This document shows positions 1 to 8,844 of a stretch of 64,000 bases of DNA, in pieces (the first letter of the stretch is position 1; each line of letters begins with the position of its first letter). Position numbers and translations under genes: made by a program. The DNA lies in NCBI GenBank assembly GCA_022823605.1, contig JAJEHS010000003.1, positions 120,087 through 184,086 on the forward strand, read 5' to 3'. The notes under the pieces are model-generated. The model saw nothing but the letters and a program-made list of their open reading frames with translations. It was not told the origin of the DNA and did not search any database. This stretch comes from Paracoccaceae bacterium. Lineage in GTDB: Bacteria > Pseudomonadota > Alphaproteobacteria > Rhodobacterales > Rhodobacteraceae.

Positions 1-1
1 T

Positions 2-118
2 GAGTTACAAACCAGGTCGAAGACGTCAAATGCCCTCAGGCGTTCAGATGTTTCATCGGCAGACAAAGCCAAGAAAACCGACGGAATATTCTCCAGGCTT
101 TCGAAATTCTTTGGATAA
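2..118 (+). CDS. C-terminal fragment of a CDS cut by the left window edge (tentative)
   Basis: An open frame enters from the left edge and stops with TAA at 116-118. Its last residues read FSRLSKFFG after a polar, lysine- and serine-rich stretch, which looks like a plausible protein tail. The stop overlaps an ATG (TAATG, 118-120) that opens a 23-codon frame ending at 189; this coupled micro-ORF could be real or chance. I cannot identify the family from about 38 residues. A plus-strand gene running into the window would agree in direction with the next gene at 240. Confidence 0.3.
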   Translation, partial: ELQTRSKTSNALRRSDVSSADKAKKTDGIFSRLSKFFG

Positions 119-239
119 TGAAGCAATTACCAGAAGCTGAAATCAAGGATAGCGAGAATATCAATCCCTTTCATTTTATTGAACTATAATGATATTATTG
201 TGCCATTGTTATGGTTCAAATTAATCAATCGAGGTTGCA

Positions 240-623
240 ATGAACAAGGTACTTCACGATCAGGTAAATGTTTTCGGGGAACCGCTGATTCCCTGTTCAC
301 ATAATCCCAAAACCGGGTTTTTCCGAACCGGATGCTGTGAAACCTCAGTGGAAGATGTGGGTAGTCACACCGTTTGCGCTATCATGACAGATGAGTTTCT
401 TTCATATTCCAGACAAGCCGGGAATGATTTATCCACACCGGTTCCTGCTTTCGGGTTCCAGGGATTGCAGGCTGGTGATCAATGGTGCCTGTGTGCAGCT
501 AGATTTTTACAGGCCTATCAGGAAGGTAAAGCTCCCAGGATTGTCCTCGGGGCCACTCATATAAGGTCTACGGAAATAGTACCTCTGGAAGTATTGAAGG
601 AACACGCAATAGATTTGAACTAA
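240..623 (+). CDS. DUF2237 family protein
   Basis: This 127-residue protein matches the DUF2237 family in length and layout. It has an N-terminal [11 protein letters not shown], the cysteine-bearing [11 protein letters not shown], then [17 protein letters not shown], the glycine-rich [16 protein letters not shown], and a conserved tail around VLGATHIRS. The conserved cysteines suggest metal binding or redox chemistry, but no function is established that I know of. GAGG lies about six bases before the ATG. The gene converges on trpB and their stop codons overlap by 4 bp. The family call is firm; the role is unknown. Confidence 0.88.
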   Translation: MNKVLHDQVNVFGEPLIPCSHNPKTGFFRTGCCETSVEDVGSHTVCAIMTDEFLSYSRQAGNDLSTPVPAFGFQGLQAGDQWCLCAARFLQAYQEGKAPRIVLGATHIRSTEIVPLEVLKEHAIDLN

Positions 624-1858
624 TCCGAAGAATCCATTTCGATTCCAAGAGCTCTTGCAACGGTGAATATATCCTTATCCCCACGTCCACACATATTCAT
701 GCAAATGATATGGTCTTTGGGTAAATCACCGGCAATTTTCATCACGTGTGCCAAGGCATGACAGGGTTCTAGGGCAGGAATTATCCCTTCCTGTTCACAA
801 CAGACCTGAAAGGCCTGAAGTGCTTCCTCATCAGTAATTGATACATAGGTTGCCCTACCTGTTTCATGCAACCATGAATGCTCGGGGCCAATACCTGGAT
901 AATCCAGACCGGCAGATATGGAAAAACCTTCCAGGATTTGACCATCAAAATCCTGCAGAAGATAGGTTCTGTTGCCATGGAGTACACCAGGTCGGCCTCC
1001 CGTAAGAGAAGCACAATGTTGCATTCTTTCATCGACACCCTTGCCTCCCGCTTCAACGCCTATTATGCCAACAGACCTGTCATCAAGAAAGGGATGGAAC
1101 AAACCCATGGCATTGGAACCACCACCTATGGCTGCTATGAGAGTATCTGGCAGTCGACCCTCCATTTCCATCATTTGGGATTTGGCTTCCTTACCGATAA
1201 TTGACTGAAAATCCCTTACCATAGCTGGATAGGGATGGGGACCGGCTACCGTTCCTATACAATAAAAAGTATTGTTGACATTTGTTACCCAGTCCCTGAG
1301 GGCATCATTCATGGCATCCTTGAGAGTGCCACGTCCGGAAGTAACTGGTACAACTTCTGCCCCCAGTAATTTCATACGAAAGACATTGGGAGCCTGACGT
1401 TCCACATCATGCGTACCCATATAGACTATACAGGGAAGTCCAAATCTGGCACAGACCGTGGCTGTGGCAACTCCGTGCTGACCTGCACCAGTTTCAGCAA
1501 TAATTCTGGTCTTGCCCATTCGCATGGCCAAAAGGATTTGACCAAGAACATTGTTGATTTTATGGGCACCGGTATGGTTGAGTTCATCCCTTTTGAAGTA
1601 AATCCTAGCTCCACCCAGATAATCGGTTAGCCGTTCGGCAAAATACAGAGGTGAAGGACGACCTACATAATGTTTCCAAAGATAATCCATTTGATTCCAG
1701 AAGCTTTCATCATCCTTGGCCTTGTTATATTCCTCTTCCAAATCCAGGATGAGAGGCATCAGGGTTTCGGAAACAAAACGCCCGCCGAATTTTCCAAAGC
1801 ATCCTCTTTCATCAGGTACTGAGAAAAAGCTATTAATCAGATTCTGGTCCATTATCAT
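620..1858 (-). CDS. trpB: Tryptophan synthase beta chain
   Basis: TrpB condenses indole with L-serine in the last step of tryptophan synthesis, as the PLP-dependent half of the alpha2beta2 complex. The N-terminus [13 protein letters not shown], the PLP-lysine motif HTGAHKINN, the glycine-rich phosphate loop GGGSNAMG and the tail motif CGRGDKD are all present. The start is placed at MIMDQNL because the family normally begins just before [11 protein letters not shown] and an AAAGG lies upstream; the third codon (ATG at 1852) is an equal candidate, and a longer frame to 1954 looks too long. The gene overlaps the end of trpF, so the two are translationally coupled. trpA, usually next to trpB, is not in the window. 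Confidence 0.97.
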   Translation of the reverse strand: MIMDQNLINSFFSVPDERGCFGKFGGRFVSETLMPLILDLEEEYNKAKDDESFWNQMDYLWKHYVGRPSPLYFAERLTDYLGGARIYFKRDELNHTGAHKINNVLGQILLAMRMGKTRIIAETGAGQHGVATATVCARFGLPCIVYMGTHDVERQAPNVFRMKLLGAEVVPVTSGRGTLKDAMNDALRDWVTNVNNTFYCIGTVAGPHPYPAMVRDFQSIIGKEAKSQMMEMEGRLPDTLIAAIGGGSNAMGLFHPFLDDRSVGIIGVEAGGKGVDERMQHCASLTGGRPGVLHGNRTYLLQDFDGQILEGFSISAGLDYPGIGPEHSWLHETGRATYVSITDEEALQAFQVCCEQEGIIPALEPCHALAHVMKIAGDLPKDHIICMNMCGRGDKDIFTVARALGIEMDSSD

Positions 1859-2489
1859 TTGCCTTTGCTGCTGTAATAAATTTTCGAATTTCCTTGTGAT
1901 CTTTAATTCCGGGGCTTTTTTCCACTCCCGATGATACATCCACCTGATTTGCATTAGTCAATTTGACGGCTGTTGCAACATTGGCGGAATTCAATCCTCC
2001 AGCCAACATCCAAGGCAACTCCCAGTCAAATTCGGAAATCAATTTCCAATCAAAGGCTATACCATTACCTCCCGGCAGTGAATTCAGGTCTGCCGGTTTG
2101 GCATCAACCAATAATTGATCTGCAACCTGAGAATATTCATTGAGAGTCCCCAAATCGTTCCGGTCCCTTATTCCAACCGCCTTCATGATGGGCAGGTTGA
2201 AAAGGTCACGAATTTCTGAAACCCTTGATGCCTTTTCACGACCATGCAACTGGATCATGTCAGGATCAACAGCAGTTATTATCTTTTCCAGAAAGAAATC
2301 CTCCGGATTCACCATAAGAACAACCTTCTTTACATTTGAAGGTACCAGCGATGATAAGGACGAAGCCTGTTCGAGGGAGATATTCCTTGGAGAATTTGGA
2401 AAAAAAACAAAACCGACCAGGTCAGCACCTGCTTCAATCGTTGTAGAAACATCTTCGGGTGTAGACAAACCGCAAATCTTGACTTTCAA
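1833..2489 (-). CDS. trpF: Phosphoribosylanthranilate isomerase
   Basis: TrpF converts N-(5-phosphoribosyl)anthranilate to CdRP in tryptophan synthesis and folds as a TIM barrel. Visible signatures are the catalytic-cysteine strand [18 protein letters not shown], the LHGRE strand and the phosphate-binding end with LAGGLN and the catalytic-aspartate strand [10 protein letters not shown] chose the TTG at 2489, about ten bases after AGGGA, because it gives the normal length (218 residues) and puts KICGL at the usual place. The ATG at 2555 would add 22 residues running back into lapA. The gene lies between lapA and trpB on the same strand. Confidence 0.95.
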   Translation of the reverse strand: MKVKICGLSTPEDVSTTIEAGADLVGFVFFPNSPRNISLEQASSLSSLVPSNVKKVVLMVNPEDFFLEKIITAVDPDMIQLHGREKASRVSEIRDLFNLPIMKAVGIRDRNDLGTLNEYSQVADQLLVDAKPADLNSLPGGNGIAFDWKLISEFDWELPWMLAGGLNSANVATAVKLTNANQVDVSSGVEKSPGIKDHKEIRKFITAAKANDNGPESD

Positions 2490-2511
2490 TTGGCTAAATT
2501 TTCCCTGCAAA

Positions 2512-2856
2512 TCATTTTTCCAGAAGGGCCAGTATCTCATCCTCTGAGGTTTCATTTTTCTTCAAACCCGAAACTTCCCGTTCCAAATCCCTGATTTGTC
2601 TATCCTTTTTGATTACTTTCGAACGGTGTTGATGCTCACGCAACCATTCCCAGAAGAATCCGATGAATAATCCAAAGATAATTCCCCCCAGAACAACAAT
2701 AAACGTAGGTACAACAACAGCTGGTGTTGGAAAGATGGGTGCCAGGGAATCAGGCAGGAGGCGAAGTGTTACAGGATCTCTGTTGGCAAGTGCCATGAAA
2801 CAAAGGATTACACCCAGAAGTATCAAAAAACAGTATCTTATATACCGCACGAACAA
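2512..2856 (-). CDS. lapA: LapA-domain (DUF1049) inner-membrane protein
   Basis: A 114-residue protein with two hydrophobic segments (about residues 6-24 and 48-69), an intervening NRDPVTLRLLPDSL periplasmic loop and a charged coiled-coil tail. This is the DUF1049/LapA layout. In enterobacteria LapA works with LapB in lipopolysaccharide assembly control. LapA proteins commonly follow ihfB in proteobacteria, and that order is seen here. The start is a TTG at 2856; a GTG two codons further in is equally possible. lapB is not in the window. Confidence 0.85.
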   Translation of the reverse strand: MFVRYIRYCFLILLGVILCFMALANRDPVTLRLLPDSLAPIFPTPAVVVPTFIVVLGGIIFGLFIGFFWEWLREHQHRSKVIKKDRQIRDLEREVSGLKKNETSEDEILALLEK

Positions 2857-2863
2857 ACTCAGG

Positions 2864-3157
2864 TCAGCTATCCGTGCTATAGTTTCTCACAGACGTCTTC
2901 AATTTTATTCCTGGCTTAAATGTAATCCGTTTGCATTTTTCAACCTTGAAGGTAAGGCCTGTCTTGGGATTTCTTCTTAAGGTATGGTGATCCAGCTTGG
3001 TTGCAAAATGCATATACTTTCGTAACTGTACGGATTTCCCTTCGGACAGGGCAATGCGTATTTCATCAAATACTGTCTTAACCATCTCTTCAACTGCCTT
3101 GTTGTTAAGGGAATCGAATTCAGATGATAGATTACGGATAATATCAGAACGATTCAT
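2864..3157 (-). CDS. ihfB: Integration host factor beta-like, HU/IHF family (divergent)
   Basis: A 97-residue DNA-bending protein of the HU/IHF family, in the ihfB position between rpsA and lapA. The helical N-terminus (MNRSDIIRNL) and the beta-arm tip RRNPKTG that intercalates DNA are intact. The body is unusual: the near-invariant RGFGxF segment reads RKYMHFATKL, and the arm is followed by KCKRITFKPGIKLK. GAGGAAA precedes the ATG. IHF organises the nucleoid and acts in recombination and promoter architecture with IhfA, which is not in the window. The family call is firm; 'beta' rests mainly on synteny. Confidence 0.87.
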   Translation of the reverse strand: MNRSDIIRNLSSEFDSLNNKAVEEMVKTVFDEIRIALSEGKSVQLRKYMHFATKLDHHTLRRNPKTGLTFKVEKCKRITFKPGIKLKTSVRNYSTDS

Positions 3158-3366
3158 ACCATTTTCCTCGCTAATTGTTGGTATAAGTTCAGCACAAGAC
3201 TGACTCTAGAGCATTTTTGCAGGCCAATCCGAAGTGGAAAAAGTAGGTATATATACCCAGTTTTATTTTGTCGGTTTTAGACCCGCATGTAATCCAGAAT
3301 AAGGAATCCCGAACAATAAATCAAAACCTTAATTCATTTATTGTCAAATATTCCAACATTAGGGAT

Positions 3367-5049
3367 TTATTCATTCTTGCTTTCAAGGGCCTCACCGAGA
3401 ATGTCTCCAAGAAGTCCGCCAGTATCATTGGAAGAATATTTTTCAACGGCTTCCTTGGCTTCCTTCATTTCAAGCAGGCGTATGGAAAGCCCCAACTTTC
3501 TTGAAGAAGAATCCACGTGAGTGACTTGGGCTTCAACCTCTTGACCTACCTTGAATTTGCTGGGAAGTTGATTGTCCATATCCTTGCCAAGATCGCTTCG
3601 CTTGATGATCGTGGTAATTCCCCTGAGTTCTACCTCAATGGCATTATCAAGAATTTCGGTGACGTTTACCGTGACTGTTTTGCCCTTGAAAAGTCCGCTG
3701 GTTGCTTCCAAAAATGGATCCGTTTCCAGATCCTTGATGGAAAGAGCTACCCTCTCTTTGTCCACATCAATCTCGCTAACGACAACTTCGACCACATCAC
3801 CGGGATTGTATTCGCTGACAAGTTCACTGCCTGGTTTGTCCCAACTCAAGTCTGAAAGATGAATCATGCCATCTATATCGTAATCAAGCCCGACAAAAAG
3901 CCCGAACTCAGTGATGTTCTTGATTTCTCCTTCCAGTCTGGTGCCTCGAGGATATTTTTCAGCAAATTCATGCCAGGGATTGGGCATGGTCTGCTTGAGA
4001 CCAAGTGAAATCCTTCGTTTCTCCTTGTCTATATCCAGGACCATCACTTCAACTTCCTGGGATGTGGAAACCAGTCTGCTGGGGGTGGAGTTTTTTTTGT
4101 TCCAGGACATTTCAGAAATGTGGATAAGTCCTTCGATACCTGGTTCTAGTTCAACAAAAGCACCGTAATCTGTAATATTGGTTACATGACCCTTGTGCTT
4201 GGTTTGAACCGGGTAGTTTTCGTCAACAGTTAGCCAGGGATCTTCTCGAAGTTGCTTGATACCAAGTGAAATTCTCTGGGATTCCTGATTGATATTGACA
4301 ACCCTGACCTTGACGGTTTTATTGATACTGACCACTTCGGAAGGATGTTTGATGCGACCCCAAGACATATCAGTAATATGAAGCAATCCATCAACACCTC
4401 CCAGATCAACGAATGCACCATAGTCGGTAATGTTTTTGACCGTGCCTTCAATTATTTCCCCTTCGGTGAGTTTATTAACAATTTCAGCACGGAGTTCAGC
4501 ACGGCTTTCCTCAAGAATGGCTCTTCTTGAAACAACAATATTGTTCTTGTCCCGATCCATTTTCAGAATGGCGAACGTTTCCAATGTCCCCATGAGAGAT
4601 TCGATATCCCGCATTGGTCGGATATTTACCTGTGAACCCGGGAGGAAGGCGATAACCCCACCCAGATCTACCGTAAATCCGCCCTTAACGCGGTTTACAA
4701 TGGAACCCTCGACTTTTTCGTTGTTTTCATGGGCCTTGAGCAACCTCTCCCAAGCTTCCTCACGGCGAGCTCTTTCCCGTGAAATGACGGCAAGACCGCT
4801 GCCATTCTCGACACTTTCGTAATAGACATCTACCTCATCACCAACATTGACCTCTTCAAGGTTGCCTGGACCGGTAAATTCCTTGTAATCTATTCGTCCT
4901 TCTACCTTGGAACCAACGTCAATAATGACTTGTCCTGATTCAATTGCTAAAATTTTGCCTTTTACGACATTTCCTACCTTGGGACTTTCAAGGGTAAAAT
5001 ATTCATCAAGAAGTGTTTCAAACTCCTCCATAGTGTTTTCTGTTTGCAC
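3367..5049 (-). CDS. rpsA: 30S ribosomal protein S1
   Basis: A 560-residue protein built of consecutive S1 (OB-fold) repeats. The repeats are marked by the recurring pattern G-x-V-x-x-I-T-x-[YF]-G-[AL]-F-V-[DE]-L and the following GL(L/I)HI(T/S)-(D/E)-MSW. S1 binds mRNA leaders and promotes 30S initiation. The first codon is GTG at 5049, supported by AGGAG about nine bases upstream; an ATG six codons later lacks such a site. The gene sits between cmk and ihfB, the standard proteobacterial order. Length and repeat number look normal. Confidence 0.98.
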   Translation of the reverse strand: MQTENTMEEFETLLDEYFTLESPKVGNVVKGKILAIESGQVIIDVGSKVEGRIDYKEFTGPGNLEEVNVGDEVDVYYESVENGSGLAVISRERARREEAWERLLKAHENNEKVEGSIVNRVKGGFTVDLGGVIAFLPGSQVNIRPMRDIESLMGTLETFAILKMDRDKNNIVVSRRAILEESRAELRAEIVNKLTEGEIIEGTVKNITDYGAFVDLGGVDGLLHITDMSWGRIKHPSEVVSINKTVKVRVVNINQESQRISLGIKQLREDPWLTVDENYPVQTKHKGHVTNITDYGAFVELEPGIEGLIHISEMSWNKKNSTPSRLVSTSQEVEVMVLDIDKEKRRISLGLKQTMPNPWHEFAEKYPRGTRLEGEIKNITEFGLFVGLDYDIDGMIHLSDLSWDKPGSELVSEYNPGDVVEVVVSEIDVDKERVALSIKDLETDPFLEATSGLFKGKTVTVNVTEILDNAIEVELRGITTIIKRSDLGKDMDNQLPSKFKVGQEVEAQVTHVDSSSRKLGLSIRLLEMKEAKEAVEKYSSNDTGGLLGDILGEALESKNE

Positions 5050-5148
5050 CGAATTGAGCTCCTAAATAATGTTTTTACTGGCCTTCGGTTGATTCCGACG
5101 GTCTTGAAAATTAATAATACTGCTTCTGCAATTTGCAGGGACTATTAA

Positions 5149-5793
5149 CTAGTTATCCCTTAACCCAAGTTCAACCTTGGCAATCACCAGTTCAGTTGAT
5201 TGTTTTGCGTTCAGATTGGAAGTATCAATCAAAATCGCCTCTTCAGATTGAATCAAGGGGGCGTTTTTTCTGGTGGAATCTCTCAGATCTCTTTCCACAA
5301 GCGTATCAAATACCTCCTGATAGGTTACCCCTTCGCCTTGACCCATGAGTTCCTGATATCTTCGATTGGCCCTGACCTCCTGGCTTGCCGTTACAAAGAA
5401 CTTTATATCGGCATCTGGACAAATTACTGTACCGATATCTCTCCCATCCAGTATGGCACCTTCACCCTTGCGTGCAAAGTTGCGCTGGAATTCAATCAGG
5501 GTTTCCCTTACCTCGGGAATGGAAGCAACTACCGAAGCAATCTGGGATATTTCGGGCGCCCTCAACCCTTCCTGCTGCAAATCTTCAATACTCAGGTCTT
5601 TTGCCTCCCGAACCGCATTCAGGGGGTTTTGATCCAATTGCTTTTTGACAAGATTCTTGGCAACTGCCCGATAAACCAATCCCGTATCCAGATAAGGCCA
5701 ATCAAAGTGTTTCGACAGGTTTCTTGCAATGGTGCCCTTCCCCGAAGCTGCAGGACCGTCAATTGCAACAACAAATGGTTTCTGAATAGTCAT
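5149..5793 (-). CDS. cmk: Cytidylate kinase
   Basis: Cmk phosphorylates CMP and dCMP. The P-loop GPAASGKGT is at residues 12-20, followed by YLDTGLVYRA, the substrate loop DGRDIGTVI and the lid region RRYQEL. At 214 residues it is the normal size. It lies about 100 bp upstream of rpsA on the same strand. In most alphaproteobacteria aroA precedes cmk on the same strand; here aroA is divergent, so that junction has been rearranged. Confidence 0.97.
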   Translation of the reverse strand: MTIQKPFVVAIDGPAASGKGTIARNLSKHFDWPYLDTGLVYRAVAKNLVKKQLDQNPLNAVREAKDLSIEDLQQEGLRAPEISQIASVVASIPEVRETLIEFQRNFARKGEGAILDGRDIGTVICPDADIKFFVTASQEVRANRRYQELMGQGEGVTYQEVFDTLVERDLRDSTRKNAPLIQSEEAILIDTSNLNAKQSTELVIAKVELGLRDN

Positions 5794-6217
5794 TTATGAT
5801 AGTAAACTGGCATTAATATTTCTGTACCGAATTTTCTCATACCATTAATAAGCAGAATCTTCAAAATTAAAGCAAACTAGTAAGCCATTTGCCATAGCAG
5901 GATACACATTCTAGGAAAGAAGCAACTTCATTCGCATCGGCTATGATCATGCCATGAGCTTCGAGAAGCTTTTTTTGCACAGTGATTAACAAAGAGATTT
6001 TTCAAGTCACTGATCATTGCCTTATTTTCAGGGAACGTTTCCAGACAGCTGAGGTACCGAACCTGACATCACCAACATATGAAAACAAATGAGGCTATTG
6101 TGACATTTGAAAATTTTGAACCTATATTTGATGATAATAGACATTTAAGACACATGATTTTCCTAAATCTGTGGTCAATGATAATTCAGGTATATTTGGT
6201 TTCCAGGGCACTATTGT
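5794..6217. other. 424-bp divergent intergenic region between cmk and aroA
   Basis: No full gene is visible. A short hairpin (AGCTT at 5957-5961, AAGCT at 5966-5970) is followed by seven T on the plus strand and resembles a weak terminator with no obvious gene to end. On the minus strand about 5878-5980 an open frame of about 40 codons reads like protein (GMIIADANEVASFLE) and stops near 5878; it may be the tail of a lost gene. Promoters for cmk and aroA must lie here but I could not pick clear boxes. Confidence 0.4.
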
Positions 6218-7564
6218 ATGAATTCAGGTGAGCAAAAACCCTTGAGAGGATTTCCTTCAAACCAATTGAAAGGAAACGTTATCATCTCCGGAGACAAGTC
6301 CATCTCGCATCGTGCCGTTATACTTGGTGCATTGTCTGTAGGGGAAACCAAAATAAAGGGCTTGCTGGAATCCGATGATGTCCTTGCGACCATGAATGCG
6401 GTAAAACTTCTTGGTTCTACCGTTGTGCGACATTCCCAAGGATGTTACAGCATTTTCGGTGTGGGAACCGGTGGATTCCTCGAACCAGACAATTTCATCG
6501 ATTGCGGCAACTCGGGTACAGCAGTACGCTTGCTAATAGGGGCCGTTTCAACCAATCCCATAACGACATCATTCACAGGTGATTCCTCTCTCAGGTCTCG
6601 ACCGATGAACCGGATTATAAAACCCTTATCCAAATTTGGTACTGAATTCCATGGACGAAATTGCGACCTCCTGCCCATGACGGTTGTTGGTACAGATGAA
6701 CCTGTTCCAATCGTGTATAAACTTCCCATACCTTCGGCACAGGTAAAGTCAGCAGTATTATTGGCAGGTTTGAATACACCGGGCAAAACCACAGTCATTG
6801 AGGAAAAGGCAACAAGAGATCATACAGAAAGAATGCTGAAGGCATTCGGTGCTGGCGTTGAAATCCAGGAAAGTGAGGAAGGAACAGCCATAACCGTTGA
6901 TGGGTATGCTGAATTGAATCCTCTGGAATTGGAAGTTCCAAGTGATCCATCATCGGCAGCATTTATCATATCAGCAGGCCTGATCGTAGAGGATTCCACA
7001 TTAACTGTCAGAAACATTGGGATGAATCCAACCCGAACCGGTTTGTTCAAGACCTTTGAGGAAATGGGGGCCAATCTACATTACGAACTGATCGAAAACA
7101 GTTCTGGGGAACCGTTGGCACATATTCATGTCAAATCATCAGATCTAAAGGGTGTAGAGGTTCCACCCGAGAGAGCACCATCCATGATAGACGAATATCC
7201 AATACTAGCAGCTGTGGCAGCAGTCTCTGAAGGGGATACTGTCATGCGAGGAGTCAAGGAATTGAGAGTTAAGGAAACCGACAGAATCAGCGCCATGGTC
7301 CTAGGTTTGAAATCCTGTGGTGTTGATGTTACCGAATACGATGATGGCTTTACGGTTCATGGCAAGGGTAGGGGATCAGTCAAGGGTGATACAACTGTAA
7401 AAACTCATTTTGATCATCGGATAGCAATGAGTTTTCTATGTCTTGGCTTAACGTCAAATAACCCCATAACAGTGGATGACGGCAGTGCCATCAACACAAG
7501 TTTTCCACAATTTACAGATATTATGGCTAATATAGGTGCCAGGATTGAAGAATTAGAGTCTTAA
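6218..7564 (+). CDS. aroA: 3-phosphoshikimate 1-carboxyvinyltransferase (class II EPSP synthase)
   Basis: AroA transfers the enolpyruvyl group of PEP to shikimate-3-phosphate, the sixth shikimate step. The PEP/S3P motifs GDKSISHRA (about residues 24-32), SRPMNRIIKPL, SAQVKSAVLLAGLN, APSMIDEYPILA, LRVKETDR and DHRIAMS are all present. Wording such as SAQVKSAVL and MNPTRTGL is that of class II enzymes, the group of the CP4 type. The loop that carries Ala100 in CP4 reads CGNSGTAVRL here, with glycine at that position, so CP4-like glyphosate insensitivity is not predicted. It is 448 residues, complete, and divergent from cmk. A broken copy of residues about 348-387 lies at 8672-8791. Confidence 0.97.
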   Translation: MNSGEQKPLRGFPSNQLKGNVIISGDKSISHRAVILGALSVGETKIKGLLESDDVLATMNAVKLLGSTVVRHSQGCYSIFGVGTGGFLEPDNFIDCGNSGTAVRLLIGAVSTNPITTSFTGDSSLRSRPMNRIIKPLSKFGTEFHGRNCDLLPMTVVGTDEPVPIVYKLPIPSAQVKSAVLLAGLNTPGKTTVIEEKATRDHTERMLKAFGAGVEIQESEEGTAITVDGYAELNPLELEVPSDPSSAAFIISAGLIVEDSTLTVRNIGMNPTRTGLFKTFEEMGANLHYELIENSSGEPLAHIHVKSSDLKGVEVPPERAPSMIDEYPILAAVAAVSEGDTVMRGVKELRVKETDRISAMVLGLKSCGVDVTEYDDGFTVHGKGRGSVKGDTTVKTHFDHRIAMSFLCLGLTSNNPITVDDGSAINTSFPQFTDIMANIGARIEELES

Positions 7565-7605
7565 TTTTTGACCCATTGGTAAAAAAAACTAACACTTCAA
7601 AGTAT

Positions 7606-7619
7606 ATGAGTTAACTCAT
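7606..7619. repeat. 14-bp perfect palindrome downstream of aroA
   Basis: ATGAGTTAACTCAT reads the same on both strands. It lies 42 bp after the aroA stop in a stretch without genes. It has no T-run, so it is not an intrinsic terminator; it could be a regulator or restriction-type recognition site, or chance. Confidence 0.4.
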
Positions 7620-7753
7620 TTACATCTCCATCCCGGACGATTCCGATAGATCTTCGTTTGAGGTATTGTAAATTGCTCATACGGAGGTGTGAATTGGTTT
7701 TCTCACCACTGTCAATTTGTTCCTTTTACACAACCTCATCACTAGATGATGGG

Positions 7754-7888
7754 TCAGTCTGGAATCATGTAAATTTGATCGGCTTCCATTGATTTCAGTA
7801 TAGGCTTATCAGCCGTCCACAGTTTCTTCAAACCGGATTTATAAAAAGGACAAAATTCGTATACATCTTCGATGTGTAACCCGATAAA
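7754..7888 (-). pseudogene. Short gene relic, possibly the tail of a PIN-domain protein
   Basis: A 44-codon minus-strand frame ending at TGA 7754-7756 reads like real protein: GLHIEDVYEFCP, then LKKLWTADKPILKS and DQIYMIPD. The LWTADK segment resembles the C-terminal strand of PIN-domain (VapC-type) toxins. A stop codon lies directly upstream (7889-7891), so only a fragment survives. No matching antitoxin is seen. The family assignment is a guess; the protein-like composition is what I see. Confidence 0.25.
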
Positions 7889-7916
7889 CTACCCAGTTCC
7901 ACCTTAATGGCAATTG

Positions 7917-8165
7917 TCAGAAAATCCAACCACCAAATCCCAACAGGATGCTTGCGCCGTGTATCCAACCTACCGGTGGAATGATCAATCCGACAATAAG
8001 TAAGGCAATGGCTGAACCAGAGTCGGCGGCAGTCTTGATGCACCATAAGATGTGTGTGATCATCGGGGCCAGTGCCACCAAAGCTAAGGTAACAAATATA
8101 ACCACCAATACCAAGATTAGGCCTATCTCTCTTAAGCGGCCGGTTTTGAAGTGAAAACGAAACAT
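7917..8165 (-). CDS. Small two-helix membrane protein of unknown function
   Basis: An 82-residue protein with a basic N-terminus (MFRFHFKTGRLREIG), a long hydrophobic helix (about residues 15-40) and a second one (about 50-66) ending GWIHGASILLGFGGWIF. A good AGAAAGGAG Shine-Dalgarno sequence lies eight to twelve bases before the ATG, the best evidence that it is expressed. I do not recognise a named family. It stands alone in an eroded region between aroA and a large ATPase. Confidence 0.65.
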   Translation of the reverse strand: MFRFHFKTGRLREIGLILVLVVIFVTLALVALAPMITHILWCIKTAADSGSAIALLIVGLIIPPVGWIHGASILLGFGGWIF

Positions 8166-8671
8166 GATACTGTCTCCTTTCTGACTGTTTTGAATAGGTA
8201 AGTTACGAGACGGATGTCAATCCCCTTATGAGGTTATAAATCCGTCTGGAATAGTCCCGATTTTCTGGGATCACAAAAAAATATTCAGAAGTAGAATTTC
8301 ATTCTCAGATCCAAATATTTTAACCTTCAACACCTAAACCCTGACTTTGAATAATTTGGCTACACTTTCGTTCCAAATCCTTACAAAGTGGATTGGCAGC
8401 AGGGTCAAAAAAGAGGCAGTTATACCAAGAGAGATTTCACCTGATAGAACCTCCATTGATAATAATAAACCCTTCCAAGAATATATCAAGTCAAAAAGGG
8501 TAATATGTATTTCTTGCTCTAATCCTTGGAACGGGCGTATTTCACCCTTGTATGTAGGGAACAGGGCATTTGTCCGGAATTATTGGAAAGCTGGATAGCA
8601 GAATAATAGAGATTATATTTTTATATGCTTTGGGGAATAAAACAATATTCCCTGATTATCGGAGTACTGGT
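8166..8671. other. Low-information region, no supported gene
   Basis: AT-rich stretch upstream of the small membrane protein. A frame at 8347-8598 (TTG start) has no recognisable motif or ribosome site, and its sequence does not look like a conserved protein. The 120-bp aroA-like fragment begins immediately after, so this may be the debris of an insertion or duplication. Confidence 0.4.
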
Positions 8672-8791
8672 GAATTGAGAGTTAAGGAAACCGATAGGAT
8701 TAAAGCCATGGTCCAAGGCCTGAAATACTGTGGTGTAGATGTTACCGAATACTATGATGGCTTTACGGTTCAGGGAAAGGGTAGGGGATCA
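8672..8791 (+). pseudogene. Truncated second copy of an internal aroA segment
   Basis: These 120 bp align without gaps to 7259-7378 inside aroA, with 13 mismatches counted by eye. Translation keeps ELRVKETDR, AMVQGLKYCGVDVTEY and DGFTVQGKGRGS. Both flanks lose similarity abruptly. Substitutions include amino-acid changes (S to K, L to Q, S to Y, D to Y), so it is not under the same constraint as aroA. It lies on the same strand about 1.1 kb downstream of the intact gene and cannot make an enzyme. Confidence 0.85.
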
Positions 8792-8844
8792 TTTATGAAC
8801 CAAAAGTATTAACTATCAATTAAAAAGTTTGACAATTTTCCATT

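Noticed and set aside
5957..5976. Hairpin plus T-run between cmk and aroA as a terminator
   Set aside because: The stem is only 5 bp and no plus-strand gene precedes it; left as part of the intergenic description.
8347..8598. 83-codon plus-strand frame as a gene
   Set aside because: TTG start without ribosome site, no recognisable motif, and it adjoins the degenerate aroA fragment.
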